From positions 372,001-436,000 of the forward strand of contig NZ_LT906479.1 of NCBI RefSeq assembly GCF_900187015.1: a stretch of 64,000 nt of DNA, written 5' to 3'. This DNA comes from Serratia ficaria (GTDB taxonomy: Bacteria; Pseudomonadota; Gammaproteobacteria; Enterobacterales; Enterobacteriaceae). Position numbers and translations under genes: made by a program. The notes beneath the pieces are model-generated. The model was not told the origin of the DNA and made no database searches. It worked only from the letters and a program-made list of their open reading frames with translations. Below, one piece after another: positions 42,828-50,570 of the stretch; positions within the stretch are counted from its first letter, which is position 1, and each line of letters starts with the position of its first letter.

Positions 42828-43841
42828 CTACATGATTAGTGATAGATAATTTTCAAGACTCCAGATATTTCTTTCAATTATTAGAGGAGCCTTATCCAAA
42901 GAGGAGTAGACGATGGACTGCTCGTCTGTGGCTCCCCGTTCTATTGCCAAGTAATTTTGCGCCTTACCATCAAGGATGAGCTTCCTGGCAGCGTCTGAGA
43001 GCGCATAAGTAATAATCGTGATAGGCGTATTCTGACGAATGCATTTAGCCATGATGTTCGGTTGAATATGCTCGTCATTGAAGCCGTAGCCGATACACAG
43101 GAAGGAGTTGGCAGCATTGATTGCCAAGTCGGCATTGTGAATAGTCGAGCGATATGGTTCCAAATGCGTAGTTTGATATTTCTGAGTGCCCGGCGTCACG
43201 ATTTCCGGCTTATAGTTAGCAGGTATCCCCTGGGTGTTTGAAAGGGCGACGATGTCTTCAAGGGGCGACTTAAACCAGTCCAGAGAACCGTGCACCTTCC
43301 AGATATTCACTCTGCGCGCAGATGTTATTTCATTCGGTGCAGCGCGTCGTCGAAAGAATCCGTGTGAGAAGCCCGTGTAATGATGGGTCCCCTCCTGATC
43401 GCAAGCATATTCTGCCAGCCTGTCATAATTCGTAGTAACGATATTTATTTTGGTGAGACTGCTTTTGAACATGTGGCGCAGCAGGCGACTCAGCGGAAAC
43501 ATAGCTTGGTTCTGAAGGCTATAGTGGAAGATTTGAATGTCTTCTGAACTGATGAGCGTCCAAGTTGCTGTGATAATTCTGGAGGTCAGTTCCTCAGTAA
43601 CGGCTACCTGATGTAGCGCCGACTCCAGATCAACACCGTCTAATAAAACCTGACAGAATTTCCCCCAAGCCACAATCTCAGCAGCAGACAAGCCAGAAGT
43701 ATCGGTATTTGCGACCAAGTGCTTCGCAAGCGCACCCATTCCAGACATGCCATGGGCCGCCGACGCACCACTGCCCAGGATGATGAGAGGTGCCTTGCCA
43801 TAATAATCTTGAGCCTGCTTTTGGTAATCAACTCCTGACAT
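42828..43841 (-). CDS. Sir2-family NADase of a Sir2-HerA defence pair
   Basis: The 337-aa Sir2-fold protein has LGSGASAAHGMSGM (23-36) as the NAD-binding loop, VTTNYDRL at 135-142, KVHGSLDW with the catalytic His184, and CIGYGFNDEHIQ at 249-260. No zinc-binding Cys set is present, as in defence-type SIR2_2 proteins. It is the upstream gene of the pair, with AGGAG before ATG at 43841. It should hydrolyse NAD+ when activated together with HerA, giving abortive infection; this comes from work on other Sir2-HerA systems. Confidence 0.88.
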   Translation of the reverse strand: MSGVDYQKQAQDYYGKAPLIILGSGASAAHGMSGMGALAKHLVANTDTSGLSAAEIVAWGKFCQVLLDGVDLESALHQVAVTEELTSRIITATWTLISSEDIQIFHYSLQNQAMFPLSRLLRHMFKSSLTKINIVTTNYDRLAEYACDQEGTHHYTGFSHGFFRRRAAPNEITSARRVNIWKVHGSLDWFKSPLEDIVALSNTQGIPANYKPEIVTPGTQKYQTTHLEPYRSTIHNADLAINAANSFLCIGYGFNDEHIQPNIMAKCIRQNTPITIITYALSDAARKLILDGKAQNYLAIERGATDEQSIVYSSLDKAPLIIERNIWSLENYLSLIM

Positions 43842-44478
43842 CGAAAAACTCCTAATTTAGTATCGTGCTCATCATGCCATCAAGATTGACCGCGCGGATG
43901 TACTTCGCGAAGTTACCCGCTGAAAGTTTCCTCAACATGCTTCTCGCCATATTCTATCTTGGCACCTTCGACGTGGCACAAATTGCCCCAATAAGTGCTC
44001 AGACCCCTCAGCAGAATGAATTTTCTAAAACATTGATTTAAAGCGGATTTTTATCAATTCATTGCGCTATACCAATACCGCTCATGCATTCCCTCTCAAA
44101 ATCAACATTAGTCTACGCTTTCATTGAAGCTTTTAGTCAATCTTGTTTCCTATACTTGTATTAATCATAGATATGTTGATCGGTTCCCATAAAATTAATA
44201 CACAGAAATATTTGTTACGCCGCCTTCTGCGGTAAGTAAAAAATTGTAAACTTCCGCTCTTCACTCTTAACTGACGCTCATGTTTTATTGCGCCCTACTA
44301 CACAGCATCGTCAGATCAAGTCGCGACTAATGAAGATGACGATTACGAACGTGATGACTTAAGGTCGGTTGTAGCATCAACGGATAAAATTTTCATAATC
44401 CAATAAAGACTTCTTTGCTGCCTTTCTGACCACGTCGTAGCACCCTGTGTGGATTCTATCCATGCAGGAGTGCACGCC
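43842..44478. other. Non-coding gap between Sir2 and the rest of the transfer operon
   Basis: About 640 AT-rich bases. I see no ORF with a ribosome-binding site and no named protein fragment. It should contain the promoter for the sir2-herA operon (minus strand) and a new promoter or read-through for TIGR03757 (plus strand). A small hairpin CCGC-cttct-GCGG lies near 44220-44233. Confidence 0.5.
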
Positions 44479-44883
44479 ATGAAAATCAGCACGTTGCTGA
44501 CGTTGTTCCCTCTGCTGACGCCGGCATCGGTGCTTGCCGGCACGGTACTTTATACCGATTCCCACCATCCCCCGAGTAACGTCGATGCATCGGTATCCGT
44601 TATCTACCTTGACGGTCCGGATCAACTGCAAACACAGACGTTTGGTGAGCTGTCATCGAATCCGGATGAAGCCGAACGGCAGGCAAAGGCCGTGCTGCTG
44701 TCACCGCAATGGCAGGCCCATGAGCAGGAACTGGCCACGGTCTACCGAGCGGTGGTCCGTGCCTGGGAACTGGGCGTTACAAAAGTGCCGGCCGTCGTGT
44801 TTGATGACAGGGATGTGGTGTATGGCACGGCTGACGTAGCCGAGGCAACGGCACTGCGCACCCAGTCACAAGGGGGGCAGTGA
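44479..44883 (+). CDS. TIGR03757 family ICE protein (PFL_4709-like)
   Basis: The 134-aa exported protein (signal LLTLFPLLTPASVLA) has a thioredoxin-like/TrbC-type shape: VLYTDSHHPP at the start and the closing VTKVPAVVFDDRDVVYGTADVAEA, the family mark. ATG 44479 with AGGAG is preferred over 44449. It starts the second half of the transfer module after the Sir2-HerA interruption. Confidence 0.85.
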   Translation: MKISTLLTLFPLLTPASVLAGTVLYTDSHHPPSNVDASVSVIYLDGPDQLQTQTFGELSSNPDEAERQAKAVLLSPQWQAHEQELATVYRAVVRAWELGVTKVPAVVFDDRDVVYGTADVAEATALRTQSQGGQ

Positions 44884-44884
44884 T

Positions 44885-45892
44885 ATGCAACAACCCTCTT
44901 TGTATGGGGTGTCCCTTGGGCAACCCCGGCTTACCCTTAAATCCCTCAGTGTGGCCATTATGTTGTCCGCGGCCAGCGTGCCGGCGGCGAACGCCGCGCT
45001 CAACAGCGCGCAGATTGTCGCGAGTGCCGTGTCGCAGGCCTGCATCAGTTGGCGCGTCAGCGGTATTTGCTACTGGTTGCTGTGTACGCCGTTTGGCTGC
45101 AAGGTGCGGACCTCCGTCAAGGTCACTCACTTTATCCCGGAAGCCGTGGTGTCAGCGTATAACACCCAGGGAGGCAATCCATGGAGTGAAATGTCGATGG
45201 TGAGCCAAGCCGCCAGCGGGCTGGAAAGCAGTATTACCAGCGCGCTGAGCGGCGTGTCTGCTGGCGGCGGCAATAATGAGCTGAAAACGCCCGGGCAACG
45301 TAAAACCAACCTCCACTTCAAGTATGCCGATGCCATTGGCCACCCGGCGACGTCCCTGATTGGCGGCAGCATTGCCGGCTATTCGTGCCGCAGCGCGGCG
45401 ACCCCTTTTGTGCCGTATTTCCTCAGCACGCTGGATAGCCTGGCATGGCGTACCGGCATGCCCGAATCCCTTTATCCCGAAGCATTGGTGCCTGGCCAAC
45501 GTGAGGTCGGCAGTCAGTCGGCTGCGAATATGTGGGGCAACGTCTATCCCCGATCTGGATTTGTGACCCAGGTTGATGACGACAAAGCCGGCGCCCTGGT
45601 GGCGCAGCGGGTGGCGGATATCATCACCCGTTCTGGCCAGCCCCATGTCTATCAGCCCCTGATGGGCCAGAGATCGGAAGGGTACTGGCCACCAGGTGCC
45701 GTTCAGGAAAACACCGGAACCAGCAACCACAAATGGCAGCGGCTGGCACCGCAGCTCAGTCAATCTTGTGCAGTGTTCCCGGACGGCGACCATTCGCCGG
45801 CAGCGGATGCGAACGCTGCCTTTGCCCTGTGGCAACCCTACAGCTGCTGCCAGCGCCGCGGGCAGCGTTTCCTCTACAGCACGGACTTTTGA
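44885..45892 (+). CDS. TIGR03756 family ICE protein (PFL_4710-like, TraU-like)
   Basis: A 335-aa Cys-rich exported protein. After a signal (LSVAIMLSAASVPAANA) comes CISWRVSGICYWLLCTPFGCKVRTSVKVTHFIPEAVVSAY, the TraU-type start, and later CQRRGQRFLYS. Many paired Cys suggest disulfides formed in the periplasm. In F-type systems TraU is needed for pilus retraction or DNA transfer rather than pilus formation; a like role here is inference. It follows TIGR03757 by one base. Confidence 0.87.
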   Translation: MQQPSLYGVSLGQPRLTLKSLSVAIMLSAASVPAANAALNSAQIVASAVSQACISWRVSGICYWLLCTPFGCKVRTSVKVTHFIPEAVVSAYNTQGGNPWSEMSMVSQAASGLESSITSALSGVSAGGGNNELKTPGQRKTNLHFKYADAIGHPATSLIGGSIAGYSCRSAATPFVPYFLSTLDSLAWRTGMPESLYPEALVPGQREVGSQSAANMWGNVYPRSGFVTQVDDDKAGALVAQRVADIITRSGQPHVYQPLMGQRSEGYWPPGAVQENTGTSNHKWQRLAPQLSQSCAVFPDGDHSPAADANAAFALWQPYSCCQRRGQRFLYSTDF

Positions 45893-45902
45893 GGCATGAA
45901 CG

Positions 45903-45938
45903 ATGAATAACACGATGAATAACACGATGAATAAATCT
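45903..45938 (+). repeat. Triple 12-base repeat creating three in-frame start codons
   Basis: ATGAATAACACG occurs at 45903 and 45915, and a third ATGAATAA copy at 45927, all in frame, so the TIGR03755 protein begins MNNTMNNTMNK. Slippage in this run would change the N-terminus by four residues per unit without frameshift. GAGG upstream best serves the first ATG. Confidence 0.7.
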
Positions 45939-47396
45939 CTCTGGGGACGCCGCAGCCTGCTGTCTCTGCTAATTGCAGGCAGCCTGGCGCTAGCCGGCGT
46001 GAACGTGCACGCTGACGACAATGACGATAACGGTACCCTGTTTGGTGTTTCGTTGTCGCAAGTCAATGACAGTAATGTGGGATATGGGAAGAACACCAGC
46101 GGCGCAGTCTCTGACAAGCTGTTTTACTCCCTGGGCGGAGGGTCGGTGATCTCACAGCCGGCGACGCGTGGCAACATGCAGCGGCTGGGCATGAACCTGG
46201 GCTGGAGCTCGGATCTGATGTGCGGCAACTTCGACCTGAAGACGACGATCGGTAATCAGCTTAATGGGGTCACCGACGGGTTTAAGAACCTAATGGGAAC
46301 CGTCATACAGGGCGCCACCGGTGCGGTGGCCAGCCTGCCGGCGATGGCTATCCAGCGTGCTAACCCTGGCCTGTATGAAATGCTGACCAACGGGGTGCTG
46401 CAGGGCGGTGTCGCGTTCGACAAGGCGCAGTTGAACTGTCAGAACCTCTCCAGGCGGATGATGGACATGGCGGACTCCGGCGGCTGGAGCCAGGCTGCCG
46501 CGATGGAGGAAGCCAAGAGCCTGGTCAATAACGGGGATGCGGATGCGGTGCGGTCGATGAATGCCACGGAGAAGGTAACCGGGCAATCCGGCCAGACCTG
46601 GATCGGCGGGCAAAAGCGGGGTGGCGCCGGCCAGCCGGCCATCAAGCCAACGCATGACCTGGCGGCGGCCGGCTACAACATGATGAATGCGTTACCGGTT
46701 ACCAGTACCTCCAGCGTTTCCGGCAGCAGCTGTACGGGGGGCGCCTGTGCAAAATATGCCAGCAGCGAAGAGGCGGCGGCGGCAGTGGTCAAGGTGTTGG
46801 GGGATTCTTCCCTGCGCACCTGCAAGGATGCGGCGCAATGTACCAGTGGTGAAGGCAGCGAACAGCCCGGCAGTACCGTGGCCGGCACTGGCTTTGCCCC
46901 GATGCTGGAAGAGGCAACCAAAGAAAATAACGAGCAGTTGGCCAAACTGGTCAACGGAGCAGAGAAACCCACCTCGACCAACCTGGCCAAACTCAAAACG
47001 GGCAGCCTGGCAGTGACCGCCGGCGTCATCAAGGCGCTGCAGCGCGACCCGGACAATGCTGCCCTGGTTGGTCGCCTGGCCAGCGAGCTGGCGATGGCAG
47101 ACACCATTGAAACGGCCTTTATCATGCGCCGTATGGTTACCACCGGGATGTCTGAACCCAATGCTTCTGCACAGAAAGTGGCGATGGAAGAGGGCGATCG
47201 GCGTATCGAGGCACTGGACCGTGAGATCACGGCGCTGAAGAACGAGATGGAAATGAAGCGTGAGATTGCGCGTAACGCAGTGCTGACCATCATTGATCGT
47301 GAGAACAACCGTGCAGATACCAACCCGCAGCGTCAATCGGTTGACAGCCCGGACACCAAGTTCAACCAGTTGGCCGTACCGGAAAGCGACCAGTAA
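45903..47396 (+). CDS. TIGR03755 family ICE protein (PFL_4711-like, TraH-like)
   Basis: The 497-aa exported protein (signal LLSLLIAGSLALAGVNVHA) has a body with ISQPATRGNMQRLGMNLGWSSDLMCGNFDLKTTIGNQLNG typical of the family, Gly/Ser-rich middle loops with two Cys pairs near 275-310, and a C-terminal coiled coil (EEGDRRIEALDREITALKNEMEMKREI). It is likely periplasmic and analogous to TraH in pilus assembly, but that match is by order only. Three alternative starts are present; the first is chosen. Confidence 0.87.
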   Translation: MNNTMNNTMNKSLWGRRSLLSLLIAGSLALAGVNVHADDNDDNGTLFGVSLSQVNDSNVGYGKNTSGAVSDKLFYSLGGGSVISQPATRGNMQRLGMNLGWSSDLMCGNFDLKTTIGNQLNGVTDGFKNLMGTVIQGATGAVASLPAMAIQRANPGLYEMLTNGVLQGGVAFDKAQLNCQNLSRRMMDMADSGGWSQAAAMEEAKSLVNNGDADAVRSMNATEKVTGQSGQTWIGGQKRGGAGQPAIKPTHDLAAAGYNMMNALPVTSTSSVSGSSCTGGACAKYASSEEAAAAVVKVLGDSSLRTCKDAAQCTSGEGSEQPGSTVAGTGFAPMLEEATKENNEQLAKLVNGAEKPTSTNLAKLKTGSLAVTAGVIKALQRDPDNAALVGRLASELAMADTIETAFIMRRMVTTGMSEPNASAQKVAMEEGDRRIEALDREITALKNEMEMKREIARNAVLTIIDRENNRADTNPQRQSVDSPDTKFNQLAVPESDQ

Positions 47397-47412
47397 CCGT
47401 GGGGATGTAACA

Positions 47413-47787
47413 ATGACTGGAACCGAAAATAATAAAGGTGTGTCGCCCCGCAAGGGGCGCAGATTCGGCCAGCGGGCAAAGCGTGTCCTGCAGATGTTGG
47501 GCATGCTCGTGGCCGCCATGGTGATAGCACTGGGGATGGCCCATTGGGGCGTCAATCATCCAGGAGAAAGTACTGCGCTGCGTGACTGGGTGCACAGCAC
47601 CCGTTATGGCTGGTTGAGCTGGCGCCTGGCGTTATACGCCGTGCTGGCCTGGGGATTCTGGAAAATCTGGCACGCGCCGGGCTGCAAGCCGGAATACCGG
47701 CCCCCCCTCAAACGCATGGCCATCGCATGCGTGGTATTTGCACTGTTGTGCGAATACTCGCTGTTTGGGGGAGGGCTGACCTTATGA
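47413..47787 (+). CDS. Three-helix membrane protein of the transfer operon
   Basis: The 124-aa protein has a basic N-terminus and hydrophobic segments near 28-45, 72-86 and 104-122. It lies 16 bases after TIGR03755, and its end overlaps the traG-like start (ATGA). It is probably a small inner-membrane part of the mating machinery; the family is unknown to me. Confidence 0.7.
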   Translation: MTGTENNKGVSPRKGRRFGQRAKRVLQMLGMLVAAMVIALGMAHWGVNHPGESTALRDWVHSTRYGWLSWRLALYAVLAWGFWKIWHAPGCKPEYRPPLKRMAIACVVFALLCEYSLFGGGLTL

Positions 47788-49310
47788 TGACCAACAGCTA
47801 TCTGGAGTATTTCCTGACGCTGCTCGGCTGGCTGATTAACAACGGCCTGTGGGAGCTGCTGGTCAGTACGGGGCTGTTTGTGCTGCCATTACTGTTCAAG
47901 GTGGTGGCCATCTGGCTGAAGGTGCGAGAGGAAGGGGAAGATGAAGGCAACAAAGGGATGCTGTCCCTGCCGCGCATCGAAAACCTGCTTTACGGCGCGT
48001 TTTTCGTGATGCTTGCCTGCTGCCTGCCGCTGATGAATGTCAGCCTGGACACCATCAAATATGACAGCAGCCGGGCGGCGATGTGCGGTACCTGGACACC
48101 CAAAAAGCCGGATGAAACCGGGTACGCCAACATCATGTCGAGCATGAACGGCCAGACGGCAAAGGTGCCGGTATGGTGGTTGGTAGTGCATAAGCTCTCA
48201 AAAGGCATCACCTCAGCGGCCGTGGCCACCATTCCGTGCCGGCCGGATCTGCGGCAGGTCCGTTTTGAAGTTCAGCACAGTCGGGTCAACAACCCGGGGC
48301 TGGCGAAGGAGCTGCAGGACTTCACCAATGACTGCTACGCGCTGGCGCTGTATACCTGGCAGAACCGCGACCAGGGGCAGACGACGGACAAAGCTATGCT
48401 GCGTGATATCGAGTGGCTGGGGTCGAAGACTTTCCTGAATGGCGGGTACTATAACAACCTGCAGTCGAAAACGCCGCGCGCCAGCTTCCCGTGGAATGAG
48501 GGGCGGGATAGCGGCCGGCCAAACACCGGACGGGGTGGGTACCCGACCTGCAGCGAGTGGTGGTCAGCCAGCGAAACGGGCCTGGAGGCCAGGGTAGTAA
48601 AGCAGGTTGACCCGGGCGTGATGTTGCGGATGTCTGCTGCGCTGAAGATGATGGGTCAACCGGACGCGGACTATAAAGAGGCGGTGGTACGTCGCCTGGT
48701 CAGCCCGGATAACCTGACCGTCTCCCAGGGCGGACGGGCGTATGCCGGCTATGGTGGCAACGCTGACTTTACCCTGGACAACTCGGTTAACCGTATTGCC
48801 TCGATGGGCGGGACCGCGCTGGGGAGTCTGGCAGCGTATCCGGCATTTGATGCGATGCGTCAGGCGCTGCCGATGGTACAGGCTGTCATGCTGATGGCGG
48901 TGTATATCATGGTGCCGCTCATCCTGGCTTTTGCAGCCTACGAGTATAAGACGGTGATTACGGTGACGTTTGTGGTGTTTGCGCTGAACTTCCTGACCTT
49001 CTGGTGGGAACTGGCACGTTGGCTGGACAGCTGGCTGCTGGAGGCGCTATATGGCTCGGATACGCATAGCCGCTGGAACGTGGCTGGTTTTCAGAACAGC
49101 TCTGATGACTTGATCATGAACATCGTTATGGGGGCTATGTTTATCGTGTTACCAGCCTTGTGGCTGGGGGCGCTGTCCTGGGCCGGGGTAAGTGTAGGAC
49201 ATGCTGTTGGGGCCGCGATTGCTACAGGGACTCAGGATTCAAAGGCTGCTGGGAGCCAATTGGGAAGTGCGGCTAGTAGCGCTATCACACATAAAGCAAG
49301 TAAAGGTTGA
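47784..49310 (+). CDS. traG: Conjugal transfer TraG-like inner-membrane protein (TraG_N type)
   Basis: The 508-aa membrane protein has helices near 8-25, 30-50, 80-100 and a C-terminal cluster near 355-470 (VQAVMLMAVYIMVPLILAFAAYEYK, then VTVTFVVFALNFLTFWWELARWLDSW, the TraG_N hallmark). The middle is a large periplasmic domain with two Cys residues. In F-like systems TraG has roles in pilus assembly and mating-pair stabilisation. It is the last plus-strand gene of the tra operon and is followed by a hairpin terminator. Confidence 0.87.
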   Translation: MMTNSYLEYFLTLLGWLINNGLWELLVSTGLFVLPLLFKVVAIWLKVREEGEDEGNKGMLSLPRIENLLYGAFFVMLACCLPLMNVSLDTIKYDSSRAAMCGTWTPKKPDETGYANIMSSMNGQTAKVPVWWLVVHKLSKGITSAAVATIPCRPDLRQVRFEVQHSRVNNPGLAKELQDFTNDCYALALYTWQNRDQGQTTDKAMLRDIEWLGSKTFLNGGYYNNLQSKTPRASFPWNEGRDSGRPNTGRGGYPTCSEWWSASETGLEARVVKQVDPGVMLRMSAALKMMGQPDADYKEAVVRRLVSPDNLTVSQGGRAYAGYGGNADFTLDNSVNRIASMGGTALGSLAAYPAFDAMRQALPMVQAVMLMAVYIMVPLILAFAAYEYKTVITVTFVVFALNFLTFWWELARWLDSWLLEALYGSDTHSRWNVAGFQNSSDDLIMNIVMGAMFIVLPALWLGALSWAGVSVGHAVGAAIATGTQDSKAAGSQLGSAASSAITHKASKG

Positions 49311-49340
49311 TTGGAGGGCCGGGATACCTCCGGCCTAATC
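49311..49340. terminator. Bidirectional hairpin terminator between traG-like and DUF3742 genes
   Basis: GGCCGG (49317-49322) pairs with CCGGCC (49330-49335), extended by GATT/AATC outside. It reaches into the stop codon of the convergent DUF3742 gene and can stop both transcripts. Confidence 0.65.
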
Positions 49341-49733
49341 ATTTTGATGCCATGACTGCTTGTCGTATGTATTTTTATGTTGCTCATTTTCCCATGAAAA
49401 ACGCTCGAAACTGCTTTTTTTATTATCGTTCCAATTTGTTATTTCAGTGGGGATTGGTCTAAAAATATTTTTGACGATATAAGTAATAGCCCACATAGCA
49501 AAAACACAACTAACGCCAGCCAAGCTAACAAGCGCATATGCAATCAAGAAGAAAATAACACCGATGGTTACAAATGTTGTTGGAATATGTCCGACCCAAC
49601 CTGGTAGCTTATGGCTACGTACTTTAGTTACACAGTTGGTATCCCACTTCAGAATCGTGCATTTAAGACGCTTCCACATACGTGTTATCCTAATGCCACG
49701 TTGGTAGGCTTGCTGGTTTCGAATTTGGCTCAT
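49335..49733 (-). CDS. DUF3742 family protein
   Basis: The 132-aa protein begins MSQIRNQQAYQRGIRITRMWK, has a basic N-terminal part, two hydrophobic segments (about 55-80 and 82-100) and a polar tail. DUF3742 genes are found in the minus orientation right after traG-like genes in this ICE class. Function unknown. In related ICEs the MobH relaxase and integrase lie further on; here they are not seen in the window. Confidence 0.75.
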   Translation of the reverse strand: MSQIRNQQAYQRGIRITRMWKRLKCTILKWDTNCVTKVRSHKLPGWVGHIPTTFVTIGVIFFLIAYALVSLAGVSCVFAMWAITYIVKNIFRPIPTEITNWNDNKKSSFERFSWENEQHKNTYDKQSWHQND

Positions 49734-49935
49734 AATGTCACCCTATATATTATTGGGCCTTTTCACCACTATAGCTGAAATAACAACCAATGGCTATTTG
49801 CCTGGCTCTGCAGGAGGCGTGTTGCACACGCTTGTCTTCCTGTCGTCGCCCAGATAAACCGTAGTTTATAAGCATCAGGACGGCGGTACCGCACTAATTA
49901 TTGAAAAGGCTAACGCGGACATTGATGTCCTTATC

Positions 49936-50007
49936 TCACTTTGTGTAAAAAACGATGGCCAAGAATGCAAGCATCAATGTAAATACGACTAACCGCATTT
50001 TGTTCAT
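49936..50007 (-). CDS. Tiny hydrophobic peptide (23 aa), type I toxin-like
   Basis: ATG at 50007-50005 is preceded by a perfect GGAGGT six bases upstream. The frame encodes 23 residues: a basic start (MNKMRLVV), a hydrophobic helix (FTLMLAFLAIVFY) and a Lys end. Size, MRLV start and a single helix resemble Ibs-type toxins, and palindromes flank the gene (GGACAT...ATGTCC at 49917-49930, GCGTGT/ACACGC near 49820). No antisense RNA can be proven by eye, and it could also be a small membrane regulator. Confidence 0.5.
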   Translation of the reverse strand: MNKMRLVVFTLMLAFLAIVFYTK

Positions 50008-50070
50008 AATCACACCTCCATGTTGGTTGAAGATGTCCATTCATGCGTCCACCTATGTACGTACGCGAAC

Positions 50071-50262
50071 ATGAGCTATGAGCTATATTGTACCGATAGA
50101 TCACAGCAGGAACGACTAATATGTGGCCGCTTTGCGCAATTCCATAGCCGTGACGAGTTTCTGGCCGCGCTACAGTCGGAAACGCTGATGATTGACGCCG
50201 ACAGCTGGAACCCGAGATATAACAGCGCCCCTAGTACTCTGTGCAATACTTCCTTTTATTAG
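50071..50262 (+). pseudogene. Truncated SRAP/YedK-type gene (SOS response-associated peptidase fragment)
   Basis: The frame reads CGRFAQFHSRDEFLAAL then SWNPRYNSAPST, the N-terminal part of SRAP (HMCES/YedK) proteins, then runs into unrelated sequence and a stop. The Met that normally precedes the catalytic Cys2 is ATA (Ile) at 50119, so the N-terminal Cys could not be exposed. About 70 percent of the gene is missing. SRAP genes are common passengers in these ICEs. The break point near 50240 lies beside IS3-family debris. Confidence 0.7.
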
Positions 50263-50329
50263 ATTGATCTAAAAAGAAAATATTTTGGTGATGATTATCT
50301 TCCCCGACCCAGTTTTGACTATAGTTTTT

Positions 50330-50490
50330 AACCTGCTAATTCAGTCGGGCATTCTTTTTCTCAGGGGATTTGAGCCGTTTACGTCAGGTACTTCCATATT
50401 GCCAATCTTCTTGCGCCAACTATAGAAGGTAACATCGGAAATTTAAATGTTCACCAGTCAGTAAACGGTTATTACCTTCAGAGAGCATTT
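50330..50490 (-). pseudogene. IS3-family OrfA transposase remnant
   Basis: On the minus strand one frame gives DVTFYSWRKKIGNMEV, typical of the HTH end of IS3-family OrfA (…ATFYNWR.KYGGME…), then a frame change leads to RLKSPEKKNARL, the leucine-zipper start of the same family. In-frame stops follow. This is a dead fragment that marks the boundary between the ICE genes and the genes to the right. The space up to 50570 has only a GCATTTATAAATGC palindrome at about 50533. Confidence 0.65.
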
Positions 50491-50570
50491 GTCACCTGAC
50501 TTAAAGGGGGCCGCTACGTGTTGTAACAGCCCGCATTTATAAATGCGCAACCCGGGTAGATTTGTACATT

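Larger units (their letters stand above)
1..49733. mobile_element. Integrative and conjugative element backbone, PFGI-1/SPI-7 class, partial
   Basis: The order parA, dnaB, parB, DUF2786, DUF2857, STY4528-type, PFL_4669, topB, STY4534-type, ssb, pilL, TIGR03759, transglycosylase, TIGR03765, traD, TIGR03747, RAQPRD, TIGR03758, 03745, 03750, 03746, 03749, 03752, 03751, 03744, 03757, 03756, 03755, traG-like, DUF3742 is the known backbone of PFGI-1/SPI-7/ICEHin1056-like ICEs. The left end lies outside the window, because parA is cut. No MobH relaxase, integrase or att site is seen to the right, so the element either continues past the window with cargo in between, as SPI-7 does with its Vi region, or has lost that end. 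Three cargo blocks interrupt the order at about 11.6-23.1, 31.6-32.2 and 40.8-44.4 kb. The class is clear; the boundaries are inference. Confidence 0.9.

Noticed and set aside
50020..50262. Intact 80-aa protein
   Set aside because: It contains the SRAP N-terminus behind an unrelated leader, lost its Met-Cys start and is cut short, so it is a pseudogene.
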